From assembly GCF_014199525.1 (NCBI RefSeq), contig NZ_JACHNU010000002.1, positions 1-64,000 of the forward strand: a stretch of 64,000 bases of DNA. The letters run 5' to 3'. The notes under the pieces were generated by a model that was not told where the DNA came from, did no database searches, and saw only the letters and a program-made list of their open reading frames with translations. How positions within the stretch are numbered: position 1 is the first letter of the stretch; every line of letters starts with the position of its first letter. Position numbers and translations under genes: made by a program. Of the stretch, positions 31,945-39,420 are shown piece after piece. Source of the DNA: Conexibacter arvalis. GTDB lineage: Bacteria; Actinomycetota; Thermoleophilia; Solirubrobacterales; Solirubrobacteraceae.

Positions 31945-33263
31945 GGCCGCAGCGGGGCGCGCAGCTCCTCGACGTGCGCGGTCCGCACGTCGACGACGCC
32001 GTGGCCGGGGATCCGCGCCTGCGGGAATCGCTCCGGCGCCTCGCGCACCGCGCCGAGCTGGGCGTGGGTGCCTGCGGGACGCGGGTCCTCCTGCGCCCAG
32101 ATCGGCTTGCCGCCGGGGTCGCGGAAGCGCGGCATCACCTGCTCGGCCATCAGCGTCAGCGACTTGCGGATCAGCCAGTTGGGCATCGCGCCGAAGTCGG
32201 CGACGTGGATCACGATCCCGGCGCCGAGCTCGGCGACGATCTCCTCGAGCTGCTCGGTGACCGTGTCGGGCGATCCGATCACCGCCCACCCCTCGGCGGT
32301 CAGCTCGTCGTAGGTCATCTGGCCCATGTCCTTCTCGCGGTAGCCGCCGCCGAGCATGAAGCCGCGCAGCGACTCGATGCTGAAGTGGCCGGGCGGGAAG
32401 GCGTCGTGTCTGGGGGAGCGGTTGATGTTCTGGAACAGCCACATCAGGTGCGGCTCGGCCTCGCGGCGGGCCTGCTCGTCGGACTCGGCGACGTGGATGA
32501 AGAGGACCGCGGCGATCTGCTTGGGCGACGGCTCGTAGCCGTGCTTGTCGGCGGCCTTTCTGAACGTCTCGACGTTGCGCTTCAGCACCCGCCGCGGCGA
32601 GAACAGCGCCTGGTAGGTGTATCTGTGCTCGGCGCACTTCTCCAGCGTCAGCTTCGAGCCGGCGGCGGGGATCCAGACGTGCGGGTGGGGCTGCTGGATC
32701 GGCCGCGGCCACAGGTTCGCGTACGGCACGTGGAAATACTTGCCCTGCCACTCGAACGGACCCGGCGAGGTGAATGCCTTCATCATCAGGTCATGTCCCT
32801 CCCAGTACCGCTCCCGCGCCTGCGAGGGGTTCATCGTGGCGGCGGCGTGATAGTTCATGCCGTGGCCCATCGGCAGCCCGACGATCAGCCGCCCGCCCGA
32901 CATCGCGTCGAGCATCGCCAGCTCCTCGGCGGCGCGCATCGGCGAGCTGAAGACGTTGAGGATCGGCCCGAGCGTGCCGATCATGATCCGCTCGGTCTTC
33001 GCCGCCAGGTACGCGGCGGTCAGGTTGGCCGACGGCGTCATCCCGACCGGGCCGCCCATCTGCGTCGTCGTGTGGATGCCGTCGAAGCCGAGCTTCTCGC
33101 CGAAGACCAGCGTGTCGAGGTAGGAGTCGAGGTACCACTGGCCGCGGACCGGGTCGTAGTGCCTGTTGGGCAGGTCGATGTAGGCCGAGTTCGGCAGCTC
33201 GTCGGCGTGCGGGATGTCCGGGTACGCGCCGTAGTTGAAGAGGTGGAACTCAAGCCGATTCAT
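31941..33263 (-). CDS. LLM-class flavin-dependent monooxygenase (second of two)
   Basis: A 440-residue luciferase-like monooxygenase, closely parallel to the first copy: LVFGEKLGFDGIHTTTQMGG, MLDAMSGGRLIVGLPMGHGMNY and HVWIPAAGSKLTLEKCAEHRYTYQA. The ATG at 33263 (MNRLEFHLFNYGAYPD) follows GGGAGA and places the first strand at the N-terminus. It is divergent from an alpha/beta hydrolase gene, with operator-like copy B between them. The two LLM proteins may act on successive intermediates or form a heteromer; both are inference. Confidence 0.88.
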   Translation of the reverse strand: MNRLEFHLFNYGAYPDIPHADELPNSAYIDLPNRHYDPVRGQWYLDSYLDTLVFGEKLGFDGIHTTTQMGGPVGMTPSANLTAAYLAAKTERIMIGTLGPILNVFSSPMRAAEELAMLDAMSGGRLIVGLPMGHGMNYHAAATMNPSQARERYWEGHDLMMKAFTSPGPFEWQGKYFHVPYANLWPRPIQQPHPHVWIPAAGSKLTLEKCAEHRYTYQALFSPRRVLKRNVETFRKAADKHGYEPSPKQIAAVLFIHVAESDEQARREAEPHLMWLFQNINRSPRHDAFPPGHFSIESLRGFMLGGGYREKDMGQMTYDELTAEGWAVIGSPDTVTEQLEEIVAELGAGIVIHVADFGAMPNWLIRKSLTLMAEQVMPRFRDPGGKPIWAQEDPRPAGTHAQLGAVREAPERFPQARIPGHGVVDVRTAHVEELRAPLRP

Positions 33264-33333
33264 CGTCTCCCTTTCATGCACTGTCACCGTGACCCTTCAC
33301 CTGGCCCGCGCTTGACGTGCGAGGTCTCCCTCA

Positions 33334-33368
33334 ATACCGTTAGCCGAACATAGCAGCCCGATATTCGG
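33334..33368. promoter_or_regulatory. Operator-like motif, copy B of five
   Basis: ATACCGT, then CCGAACA at 33344-33350, and CCGATATTCGG ending at 33368. The outer CCGAA and TTCGG make a clean inverted repeat. It matches copy A at 29 of 35 positions. It lies between the divergent LLM2/riboflavin-kinase operon and the alpha/beta-hydrolase operon and covers an ATG at 33369, which argues for the downstream GTG start at 33396. Confidence 0.7.
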
Positions 33369-33395
33369 ATGCCAAGACCTGTAGGGAGGAATTCC

Positions 33396-34238
33396 GTGGC
33401 GCACGACACCGCAACGCTGGAGGCCCGTTCCTGGGCCCATTGGACGACGCCCGCGTGGGCGACCGTCGACGGCCTGGAGACGGCCTACCGGCGCGAGGGC
33501 GAGGGCGAGCCGCTGCTGTTCCTGCACGGCGCCGGCCTGACGCGCATGTGGCAGCCGCTGTACGCGCGGCTCGCCGAGTCGTTCGACACGATCGTGCCCG
33601 AGCATCCCGGCTTCGGCGACACCGCGATGCCGGAATGGCTCGACGGGATCGACGACCTCGTCCTCCACTACGACGCCTTCCTCGACGGCCTCGGCGTCGA
33701 GCGCGTCCACCTCGTCGGCCACTCGCTCGGCGCGTGGATCGCGGCGAGCCTCGCGCTCACCTACCCGCGCCGCTTCGCATCGCTGACGTTGATGGCGCCG
33801 ATCGGCCTGCGCGTCCCGGAGGCGCCGCCGGCCGACCCCTTCCGCTGGTCGCCGGAGGTCGCGCTGGAGACCCTCTTCAGCGGCGTCGGCGAGCGCTACG
33901 CCGAGTACCTCGAGCAGGCCGGCGAGGTCGAGGACACGCTCCACGCCTACGGCGAGTCGATCACCTTCGCGCGGCTGACCTGGAACCCCCGCTACGACGT
34001 CCGGCTCGACCGCCGCCTCGCGCGCGTCGCCGCGCCGACGCAGGTGATCGGCTTCGCCGACGACCGCTTCGTTCCGGCCGCCCACCCGCGCCGCTGGGCC
34101 GAGCTGATTTCGGGCGCGACCCACGTCGAGCTGGAGGGCGTCGGCGACGAGCCGGCCTCCCACCTCGCCGTCGTCCAGCAGCCCGACCGGATCGCCGAGC
34201 TGATCGCCGCCCACGCGCACCGCAACGCGCTCGCGTGA
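33396..34238 (+). CDS. Alpha/beta hydrolase
   Basis: A 280-residue alpha/beta-hydrolase: LLFLHGAGLTRMW, nucleophile elbow GHSLGA (about residue 112), acid in FADDRFVP and a C-terminal histidine in PASHLAVV. It parallels the hydrolase at 21524-22354 segment by segment (ATVDGLETAYRREGEGEP against FIEVDGLRTAYRRDGAGEP), so they are paralogues of one pathway. The GTG at 33396 follows GGGAGGA by 5 bases and clears the operator. Downstream it overlaps a Gly/Ala-repeat gene by four bases. Confidence 0.86.
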   Translation: MAHDTATLEARSWAHWTTPAWATVDGLETAYRREGEGEPLLFLHGAGLTRMWQPLYARLAESFDTIVPEHPGFGDTAMPEWLDGIDDLVLHYDAFLDGLGVERVHLVGHSLGAWIAASLALTYPRRFASLTLMAPIGLRVPEAPPADPFRWSPEVALETLFSGVGERYAEYLEQAGEVEDTLHAYGESITFARLTWNPRYDVRLDRRLARVAAPTQVIGFADDRFVPAAHPRRWAELISGATHVELEGVGDEPASHLAVVQQPDRIAELIAAHAHRNALA

Positions 34239-34732
34239 GGCTCGTCGTACGCGCGAGTGCGAGCGCGGGCGGTGCCGACGGCGCGGGCCCGGCGGGCGCG
34301 GGCGGTGCCGCGGGCGCGGCGGGCGCGGGCGGAGCGGGCACGGCGGGCGCGGGCGGAGCGGACGCGGCGGGCGCGGGCGGAGCGGACGCGGCGGGCGCGG
34401 GCGGAGCGGGCGCGGGCGCGGGCGCCGGCGGTGCTGACATGCGGCACGCGACCGTCGCGCTCGAAGAGCCCGACGACTTCGGCCGCTTCGCCGTGATCGA
34501 CGGCACCGGCGACGACGCGGGGCTCGGCGAGGCGATCGCCGGACACGGCCGTCTCACCGACGGCGGCGACGTGTTCGTCGCGATCGACGCGCTGCTGGCG
34601 CTCGCCGGCGAGCGCGCCGACGACCCCGCCTGGCGCGCCGGCTTCGACCAGATGGTCGCGTTCGCCCGCGGGCATGGCTGGCTCGACGAGGCGGGCACGG
34701 CGGTCCGCGCCCACGTCGAGCCGCTCGGCTAG
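34235..34732 (+). CDS. Protein with Gly/Ala-repeat N-terminus and unknown C-terminal domain
   Basis: A 165-residue frame that begins at a GTG overlapping the hydrolase stop (GTGA). Residues 10-67 are low-complexity Gly/Ala with repeated GAGGADAA units, produced by 24-bp DNA repeats. Residues 69-165 (MRHATVALEEPDDFGRFAVIDG, then LTDGGDVFVAIDALLALAGERADDP and WRAGFDQMVAFARGHGWLD) form a compact domain that I do not recognise. An ATG at 34439 would give the C-terminal domain alone (97 residues) but has no clear ribosome site. The overlap favours the longer form. Confidence 0.6.
   Translation: MRLVVRASASAGGADGAGPAGAGGAAGAAGAGGAGTAGAGGADAAGAGGADAAGAGGAGAGAGAGGADMRHATVALEEPDDFGRFAVIDGTGDDAGLGEAIAGHGRLTDGGDVFVAIDALLALAGERADDPAWRAGFDQMVAFARGHGWLDEAGTAVRAHVEPLG
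34319..34414 (+). repeat. Four 24-bp tandem repeats inside the Gly/Ala gene
   Basis: Four head-to-tail 24-bp units at 34319, 34343, 34367 and 34391 each begin GCGGGCGCGGGCGGAGCGG and differ only in the last five bases. Each keeps the reading frame and encodes eight residues of the pattern A-G-A-G-G-A-x-A. Such units expand and contract by slippage. Confidence 0.75.
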
Positions 34733-34781
34733 CGCGTCGTCCGAGACGCCGCGCAGCGCTCCGCCACCGGACGCCCGGGCG

Positions 34782-34828
34782 CGCATTGGCTTTCTGCACG
34801 TCTCTGAGACGTGCAGAAAGCCAATGCG
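34782..34828. terminator. Perfect 47-base palindrome between convergent operons
   Basis: The 23-base arm that starts CGCATTGGCTTTCTGCACG at 34782 is matched exactly in inverse by 34806-34828, around a single T at 34805. It lies between the ends of the hydrolase operon (34732) and the EamA operon (34980), so as RNA it would form a very stable hairpin in both directions. There is no T-tract. Its sequence is less GC-rich than its surroundings, which hints that it may be a mobile or repeated element. Confidence 0.65.
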
Positions 34829-34844
34829 GGGGCGTTTAGCCGCC

Positions 34845-34961
34845 GCGCATCCAGCGGGCGCGCGTCCAGCCGGCGCGTGTCCAGCCGGCGCGCGTCCAAC
34901 CGCCGCGCGTCCAGCGGGCGCCGTCCCGCCACCGCGCGTCCCGCCGCCCGCCCGTCCAGCC
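34845..34961. repeat. 15-bp tandem repeat array
   Basis: Five phased 15-bp units (type GCGCGTCCAGCCGGC) run from 34845 to 34919, with up to three single-base differences each, followed by two or three shorter degenerate units to 34961. The array lies between the large palindrome and the EamA gene stop and is not in a gene I can support. The whole interval 34733-34979 holds only the palindrome and this array. Confidence 0.7.
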
Positions 34962-34979
34962 ACCTCGCGCGGGCTCGGG

Positions 34980-35960
34980 TCAGGCGGCGGCGGGATCCGG
35001 GCCGCCGACGACCACGCCGACACTCGCGACGGTGACGAGCGCGACGCCGGCGACCTGCGCGGCGCCGAGGCGCTGACCGAGCGCGACGAGGCCGACGAGC
35101 GCGGCGACCGCGGGGTCGAGGCAGAGCAGGACGCTGACGACGCGCAGGCCGGCCCGCCGCAGCGCGATCAGCTCGCAGGCGTACGGCAGCGCGACGCCGA
35201 GCAGGCTCAGCAGCGCGACGAGCGCGAGGTCGCCCGGCCGCGGCTCCCGCGCGAGCGCGTCGAGCGCGAACGGCAGTGTCACGACGGCGCTGACCGCGAC
35301 GGCGAGCGCGAGCCCGTCGAGGCCGGCCGAGTCGTCGCCGACCCGTCGCGCGCTGAGGAGGTAGCCGGCCCAGCAGGCCGCCGAGCCGAGCGCGAATGCC
35401 GCGCCGGCGAGCGAGTCGAGCGCGAGGCCGCCGCAGACGAGCAGGACGCCGGCGACGGCGAGCGCGACCCACGCCAGGTCGCGCGGGCGGCGCGAGCGGC
35501 TCGCGGCGACCAGCAGCGGACCGCAGAACTGGATCGCGACCGCGGTGCCGAGCGGGATGCGGTCGATCGCGCAGTAGAGCCCGACGTTGGCGCCGGCGAT
35601 CGACAGTCCCATCCCGCCGATCCCGAGCCAGGCGCCGCGCGACCGTCGGCCGATCCCGCCGCGCAGGAGGCCGGCGAGCATCAGCGCCCCGAAGGCGAAG
35701 CGCAGCCCGCTCGTGCCGAGCGCGCCGAGCGTCTTGAAGACCGAGGTCGCGAGCGCCGACGAGGTCTGGATCAGCAGCGACGCGCTCAGCACGAGCGCGG
35801 CGCCGGAGACCTCGCCCGCGCCACCCGCACCGCGCCCGCCGCTGGCGGTTCCTGCACCGCCCTCCCCGCTCGCCACGGCGGCGCCGGAGCCGTCGCTCCG
35901 GCGCCGCGTGGGCCGTCCGTCGCTTCCCTGCCGGGCGTCGAGCGCCCGGTCGATCGTCAC
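34980..35960 (-). CDS. EamA-family (drug/metabolite) transporter
   Basis: A 326-residue protein with a ~45-residue hydrophilic, Gly/Ser-rich N-terminal tail and about 10 membrane helices in two EamA repeats. Signatures are FKTLGALGTSGLRFAFGALML, IPLGTAVAIQFCGPLLVA and RRAGLRVVSVLLCLDPAVAALVG, close to RhtA-type threonine/homoserine exporters. The GTG at 35960 overlaps the stop of the M24-ureohydrolase fusion gene (GTGA), so it is the last gene of that operon. It may export a pathway product such as an amine or amino acid. Confidence 0.83.
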   Translation of the reverse strand: MTIDRALDARQGSDGRPTRRRSDGSGAAVASGEGGAGTASGGRGAGGAGEVSGAALVLSASLLIQTSSALATSVFKTLGALGTSGLRFAFGALMLAGLLRGGIGRRSRGAWLGIGGMGLSIAGANVGLYCAIDRIPLGTAVAIQFCGPLLVAASRSRRPRDLAWVALAVAGVLLVCGGLALDSLAGAAFALGSAACWAGYLLSARRVGDDSAGLDGLALAVAVSAVVTLPFALDALAREPRPGDLALVALLSLLGVALPYACELIALRRAGLRVVSVLLCLDPAVAALVGLVALGQRLGAAQVAGVALVTVASVGVVVGGPDPAAA

Positions 35961-38224
35961 CGCGCCCGCGCGGTCGCGATCAGGCAGCAGATCTCGAACA
36001 GCAGGTTCGCGCCGCTGAACTGCGTCAGGCCGGTCGGGTCGAGCGACGGGGCGATCTCGCAGACGTCGCCGCCGATCACGTCCATCCCGCTCATCGAGCG
36101 CAGGATCACCTGCGAGTCGCGCATCGACAGGCCGCCGGGCTCGCGCGCGGCGGTGCCGGGCGCGTGCGACGGGTCGAGGCCGTCGATGTCGTAGGTGACG
36201 TACACCGGCGCGTCGCCGATCACCTCGCGGATCCGCTCGATCACCGCCGCGCGGCCGATCTCCTCGTACTCGTCGTAGGTGATCGCGGTGAAGCCGGCGT
36301 CGACCCCGTACTGGATGTCGTCGTCGCCGAAGCGGGTCCCGCGCAGGCCGATCTGCACGACGCGGCGCGGGTCGATCAGCCCCTCCTCGACCGCCCGCCG
36401 CATCAGCGAGGCGTGCGTGTCCCTCTGGCCGAAGAAGCGGTCCTGGATGTCGGCGTGGGAGTCGAACTGGACGACGCCGAACGGCGCCGCGTCGCGCAGG
36501 CCGCGGAAGATCGGCAGCGTCGTCGAGTGGTCGCCGCCGACCGCCAGCGGCGCGACGCCGTGCTCGCGCAGCTCGCGCACGTACCGCTCGACCGCCGCGA
36601 ACGACCCCGGCACGTCGAGCACGTTGACCGGCGCGTCGCCGACGTCGGCGACGTTGACGAGGTCGAACGGGCTCGTGCCGGTCGACGGGTTGACGCGCCG
36701 GATCGCCCGCGACGCCTCGCGCACGGCCGCCGGCCCTTCCCGCGTGCCGCCGCGGAAGGTGGCGTTGTCGAACGGCACGCCGAAGACGCCGACGTCGACG
36801 TGCTCCAGGCTCTCCACGCGCGGCAGCCGCATGAAGGTCGCGACCTCGGCATAGCGCGGGATCACGGCCGAGTCGAGCGGCTGCAGGTCGGGACGCCCCG
36901 CCTGCGCGTCCGCGAAAGGCGAGGCGGAGGGCGACGCGGCGGTCGCGACCGGCTGCTCCGCCCGTGCCGGCCCCGCCTGCGCGCCCGCCTGCGCCTCCCC
37001 TGCCGCCCGCGCCGGCCCCGCCGCCCCGCCGATCACGCGCAACTCCTCCGGGAAGCGGACCGACAGCGGCTGGTGGCCGCCGTCGGCGACGACGACCTCC
37101 TCCTCGCCGACCAGCCAGCCGACGCCGGCGAACTCGCCGTTGGGCTCGAGGCAGAGCACCTCGCCGGCGCGCAGCGGCGTCGGGTCGTGCGGCGACAGCG
37201 ACGGCGGCTCGGGCATCTCCTGCCCGAGCCCGTGGCCGGCGCGGGCGTAGATCGACGGCGCCTCGCCGAGCAGCGCGGCGGCCAGCTCGGCGACCGGCGT
37301 GCCGGCCGCGACGACCTCGCGCGCACGCCGCAGCGCGACGTTGAGCTGTTCGTAGGCGGCCTGCTGCTCGCGCGTCGGCGGCGCGCTCGCGTAGACGCGG
37401 TTGAAGTCGGCGAAGTAGCCGCCGCCGATCTGCAGGCAGAGGTCGGCGAACAGCAGCTGCCCGCGCTCCCACGGCCGGTCGGTCGGACCGCCGAGCGGGG
37501 CGCGGTCGACGCCGGCGATGATGCCGCTGTAGCCGATCCGCTCGGCGCCGGCGTCGTAGGCGCAGCGCCGCAGCAGGCGGCCGAGGTCGCGCTCGCTCAT
37601 GCCGACGCGCGCCTGCGCCGCGAACGCCTGGTGGGCTTCCTCGCAGATCTCCGCGGCATGTCGCATCCGCTCCAGCTCCCACGGCGACTTGACCCGCCGG
37701 GCCCGCCAGATCAGCCCGGAGGCGTCGCTCACCTGCCCGTCGAACAGGCGCAGGCGGTCGAAGGCGTGCAGCGTGAAGCCGGGAATGAAGTGCCACTTCT
37801 CCTCGATCCCGATCGCCGCGACGTCGCGCTCGTGTAGCAACGCGACGAGCTCCTCGACCGCCGGCACCTGGTAGTCGACCTGGACGCCGTCGGCGTCGAG
37901 CACCGCCGGCCCGACGTACGGCCGGACGGCGACGTCGATCGCGTCCAGCTCGACGCTCGTCGCCTCGCCGACGTGGCAGACGACGGTCGCCGTACCGTCG
38001 GCCAGCAGCACGACGACGAACGGCTTCGAGCGGTTGCCGAAGAAGGTCGTCTCGTAGCCGGTCAGGTAGTGGGCGTTCGCCTCGCTGGCGACGACGAGTG
38101 CGTCGAGGCCCCGTTCTCTCAGCAGCCGCGCGAGCGTCGCACGGCGCGCCGCGACGTCGGCCTCCAGGCCGCGCCGGTCGAGCGCGCGGCTGGCCGCGAA
38201 GCCTGGCGTGTCGATCGTCGTCAT
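35957..38224 (-). CDS. Fusion of M24 (creatinase/Xaa-Pro peptidase-like) and agmatinase/arginase-type ureohydrolase
   Basis: A 755-residue frame with two complete enzymes. Residues 1-396 are an M24 metallohydrolase: N-terminal creatinase domain, then metal ligands in LLFADLCLQIGGGYFADFNR (two Asp), RAGHGLGQEM (His), LCLEPNGEF (Glu) and VGEEEVVV (Glu). Residues ~397-440 are an Ala/Pro/Gly linker. Residues ~441-755 are a ureohydrolase with manganese ligands AVGGDHST, QFDSHADIQD and TYDIDGLDPSHAPGT. There is no stop between them. At residue 397 a GTG (37036) follows GGAGGAG by six bases, so a separate 359-residue ureohydrolase could also be made. The gene overlaps both neighbours by four bases. 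Confidence 0.87.
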   Translation of the reverse strand: MTTIDTPGFAASRALDRRGLEADVAARRATLARLLRERGLDALVVASEANAHYLTGYETTFFGNRSKPFVVVLLADGTATVVCHVGEATSVELDAIDVAVRPYVGPAVLDADGVQVDYQVPAVEELVALLHERDVAAIGIEEKWHFIPGFTLHAFDRLRLFDGQVSDASGLIWRARRVKSPWELERMRHAAEICEEAHQAFAAQARVGMSERDLGRLLRRCAYDAGAERIGYSGIIAGVDRAPLGGPTDRPWERGQLLFADLCLQIGGGYFADFNRVYASAPPTREQQAAYEQLNVALRRAREVVAAGTPVAELAAALLGEAPSIYARAGHGLGQEMPEPPSLSPHDPTPLRAGEVLCLEPNGEFAGVGWLVGEEEVVVADGGHQPLSVRFPEELRVIGGAAGPARAAGEAQAGAQAGPARAEQPVATAASPSASPFADAQAGRPDLQPLDSAVIPRYAEVATFMRLPRVESLEHVDVGVFGVPFDNATFRGGTREGPAAVREASRAIRRVNPSTGTSPFDLVNVADVGDAPVNVLDVPGSFAAVERYVRELREHGVAPLAVGGDHSTTLPIFRGLRDAAPFGVVQFDSHADIQDRFFGQRDTHASLMRRAVEEGLIDPRRVVQIGLRGTRFGDDDIQYGVDAGFTAITYDEYEEIGRAAVIERIREVIGDAPVYVTYDIDGLDPSHAPGTAAREPGGLSMRDSQVILRSMSGMDVIGGDVCEIAPSLDPTGLTQFSGANLLFEICCLIATARAR

Positions 38225-39420
38225 CGGTCGCTCCGCCCGTCGCAGAGCCGCACGATCAGGTCGGCGTAGATGCGGCTGGCCCGCACCAGCTGGTCGATCG
38301 GGACGTGCTCGTCGCGGGTGTGGGCGAAGTCCTCGCTGCCGGGCCCGATGCCGATCGTCGGGATGCCGGCGGCGCCCATGAACGTCGCGTTGACGCCGAA
38401 CCGCCAGGTCTTCAGGCGCGGCTCGCTCCCCGTGACGGCGGCGATCGCGGCGCGGCCGGCGTCGACGAGCGGGTGGTCGGCCGGGATCGACATCAGCGGG
38501 TAGACGTTGACGAGCGCGACCTCGGCGGCCGTGCCGGTCTCGCGCCCGACCCGCTCGACCAGCGCCCTGATCTCGGCGAGCGCCGACTCGGGCGTCTCCG
38601 ACGGCACGTAGCGGCGGTCGATCCGGATCGTGCAGCCGCTCGGGACGACCGCGACCTCCGCGCCGGGGTCGGCTCTGACGTCGGTGACGGTGACCGTGCC
38701 GCGGCCGTACAGCTCGTCGGCGGGCAGCGTCCGCGGCATCTGCTCCAGCGCCCGCAGGAAGGGGATCGCGCGGTAGACCGCGTTGACGCCGTCCTCCGGC
38801 GTCGAGGCGTGGCTGGAGCGGCCCTTCACCGTCACGTCGACCTGGATCTTGCCGCGGTGGCCGAGGTACAGGTCGAGCTGGGTCGACTCGCCGCTCAGCC
38901 CGTACTCGGCGCGGATCCCGCGCTCCAGCAGCGCCGGCACGCCGAGCGGCGAGTCGGTCTCCTCCTGCACGTCGGCGGTGAACACGTAGGTCCCGTCGCG
39001 CAGCTGCTGCGGGTCGAGGAATGCGGCCGCGTAGGCGCCGGCCGCGACGTTGGCCTTCATGTCGCACGAGCCGCGGCCGCGGATCGCGAAGCCGCTGCCG
39101 CCGTAGGCCGCCGCGTCGACGATCTGCGCGCCGTACGGGTCGTCCATCGCCGCCGGCGGGACGTGGTCGACGTGGCCGTTGAACATCAGCCGGTTCGGCC
39201 CGCTGCCGATCCGCGCGACGACGTTGCCGTGCTCGTCGCGCTCGATCTCGCGGTAACCGAGCGTCTCCAGCTCGGCGACGAGCAGGTCGGCGACGGCCGC
39301 CTCCTCGCCGGGGAGGCTCGGCGTCGCGACGAGCCGCTGCGCGAAGCGGACCAGCCGCCGCTCGACTTCGTCGAGGCCGCTCAGCGCCGCCGCGGCGAGG
39401 TCCGGTGCCTGCGCGCTCAT
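38221..39420 (-). CDS. M20-family metallohydrolase (ArgE/DapE type)
   Basis: A 399-residue dinuclear zinc hydrolase. Metal and catalytic positions are NGHVDHVPPA (His, and Asp two residues on), RGRGSCDMKANVAAG (bridging Asp), VQEETDSPLG (general base Glu followed by Glu ligand) and PGSEDFAHTRDEHV (last ligand His). The dimerisation domain is at about residues 180-290. Members remove acyl or carbamoyl groups from amino acids or cut dipeptides. Its ATG overlaps the aminotransferase stop and its stop overlaps the fusion gene start, so all are co-translated. Confidence 0.88.
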   Translation of the reverse strand: MSAQAPDLAAAALSGLDEVERRLVRFAQRLVATPSLPGEEAAVADLLVAELETLGYREIERDEHGNVVARIGSGPNRLMFNGHVDHVPPAAMDDPYGAQIVDAAAYGGSGFAIRGRGSCDMKANVAAGAYAAAFLDPQQLRDGTYVFTADVQEETDSPLGVPALLERGIRAEYGLSGESTQLDLYLGHRGKIQVDVTVKGRSSHASTPEDGVNAVYRAIPFLRALEQMPRTLPADELYGRGTVTVTDVRADPGAEVAVVPSGCTIRIDRRYVPSETPESALAEIRALVERVGRETGTAAEVALVNVYPLMSIPADHPLVDAGRAAIAAVTGSEPRLKTWRFGVNATFMGAAGIPTIGIGPGSEDFAHTRDEHVPIDQLVRASRIYADLIVRLCDGRSDR

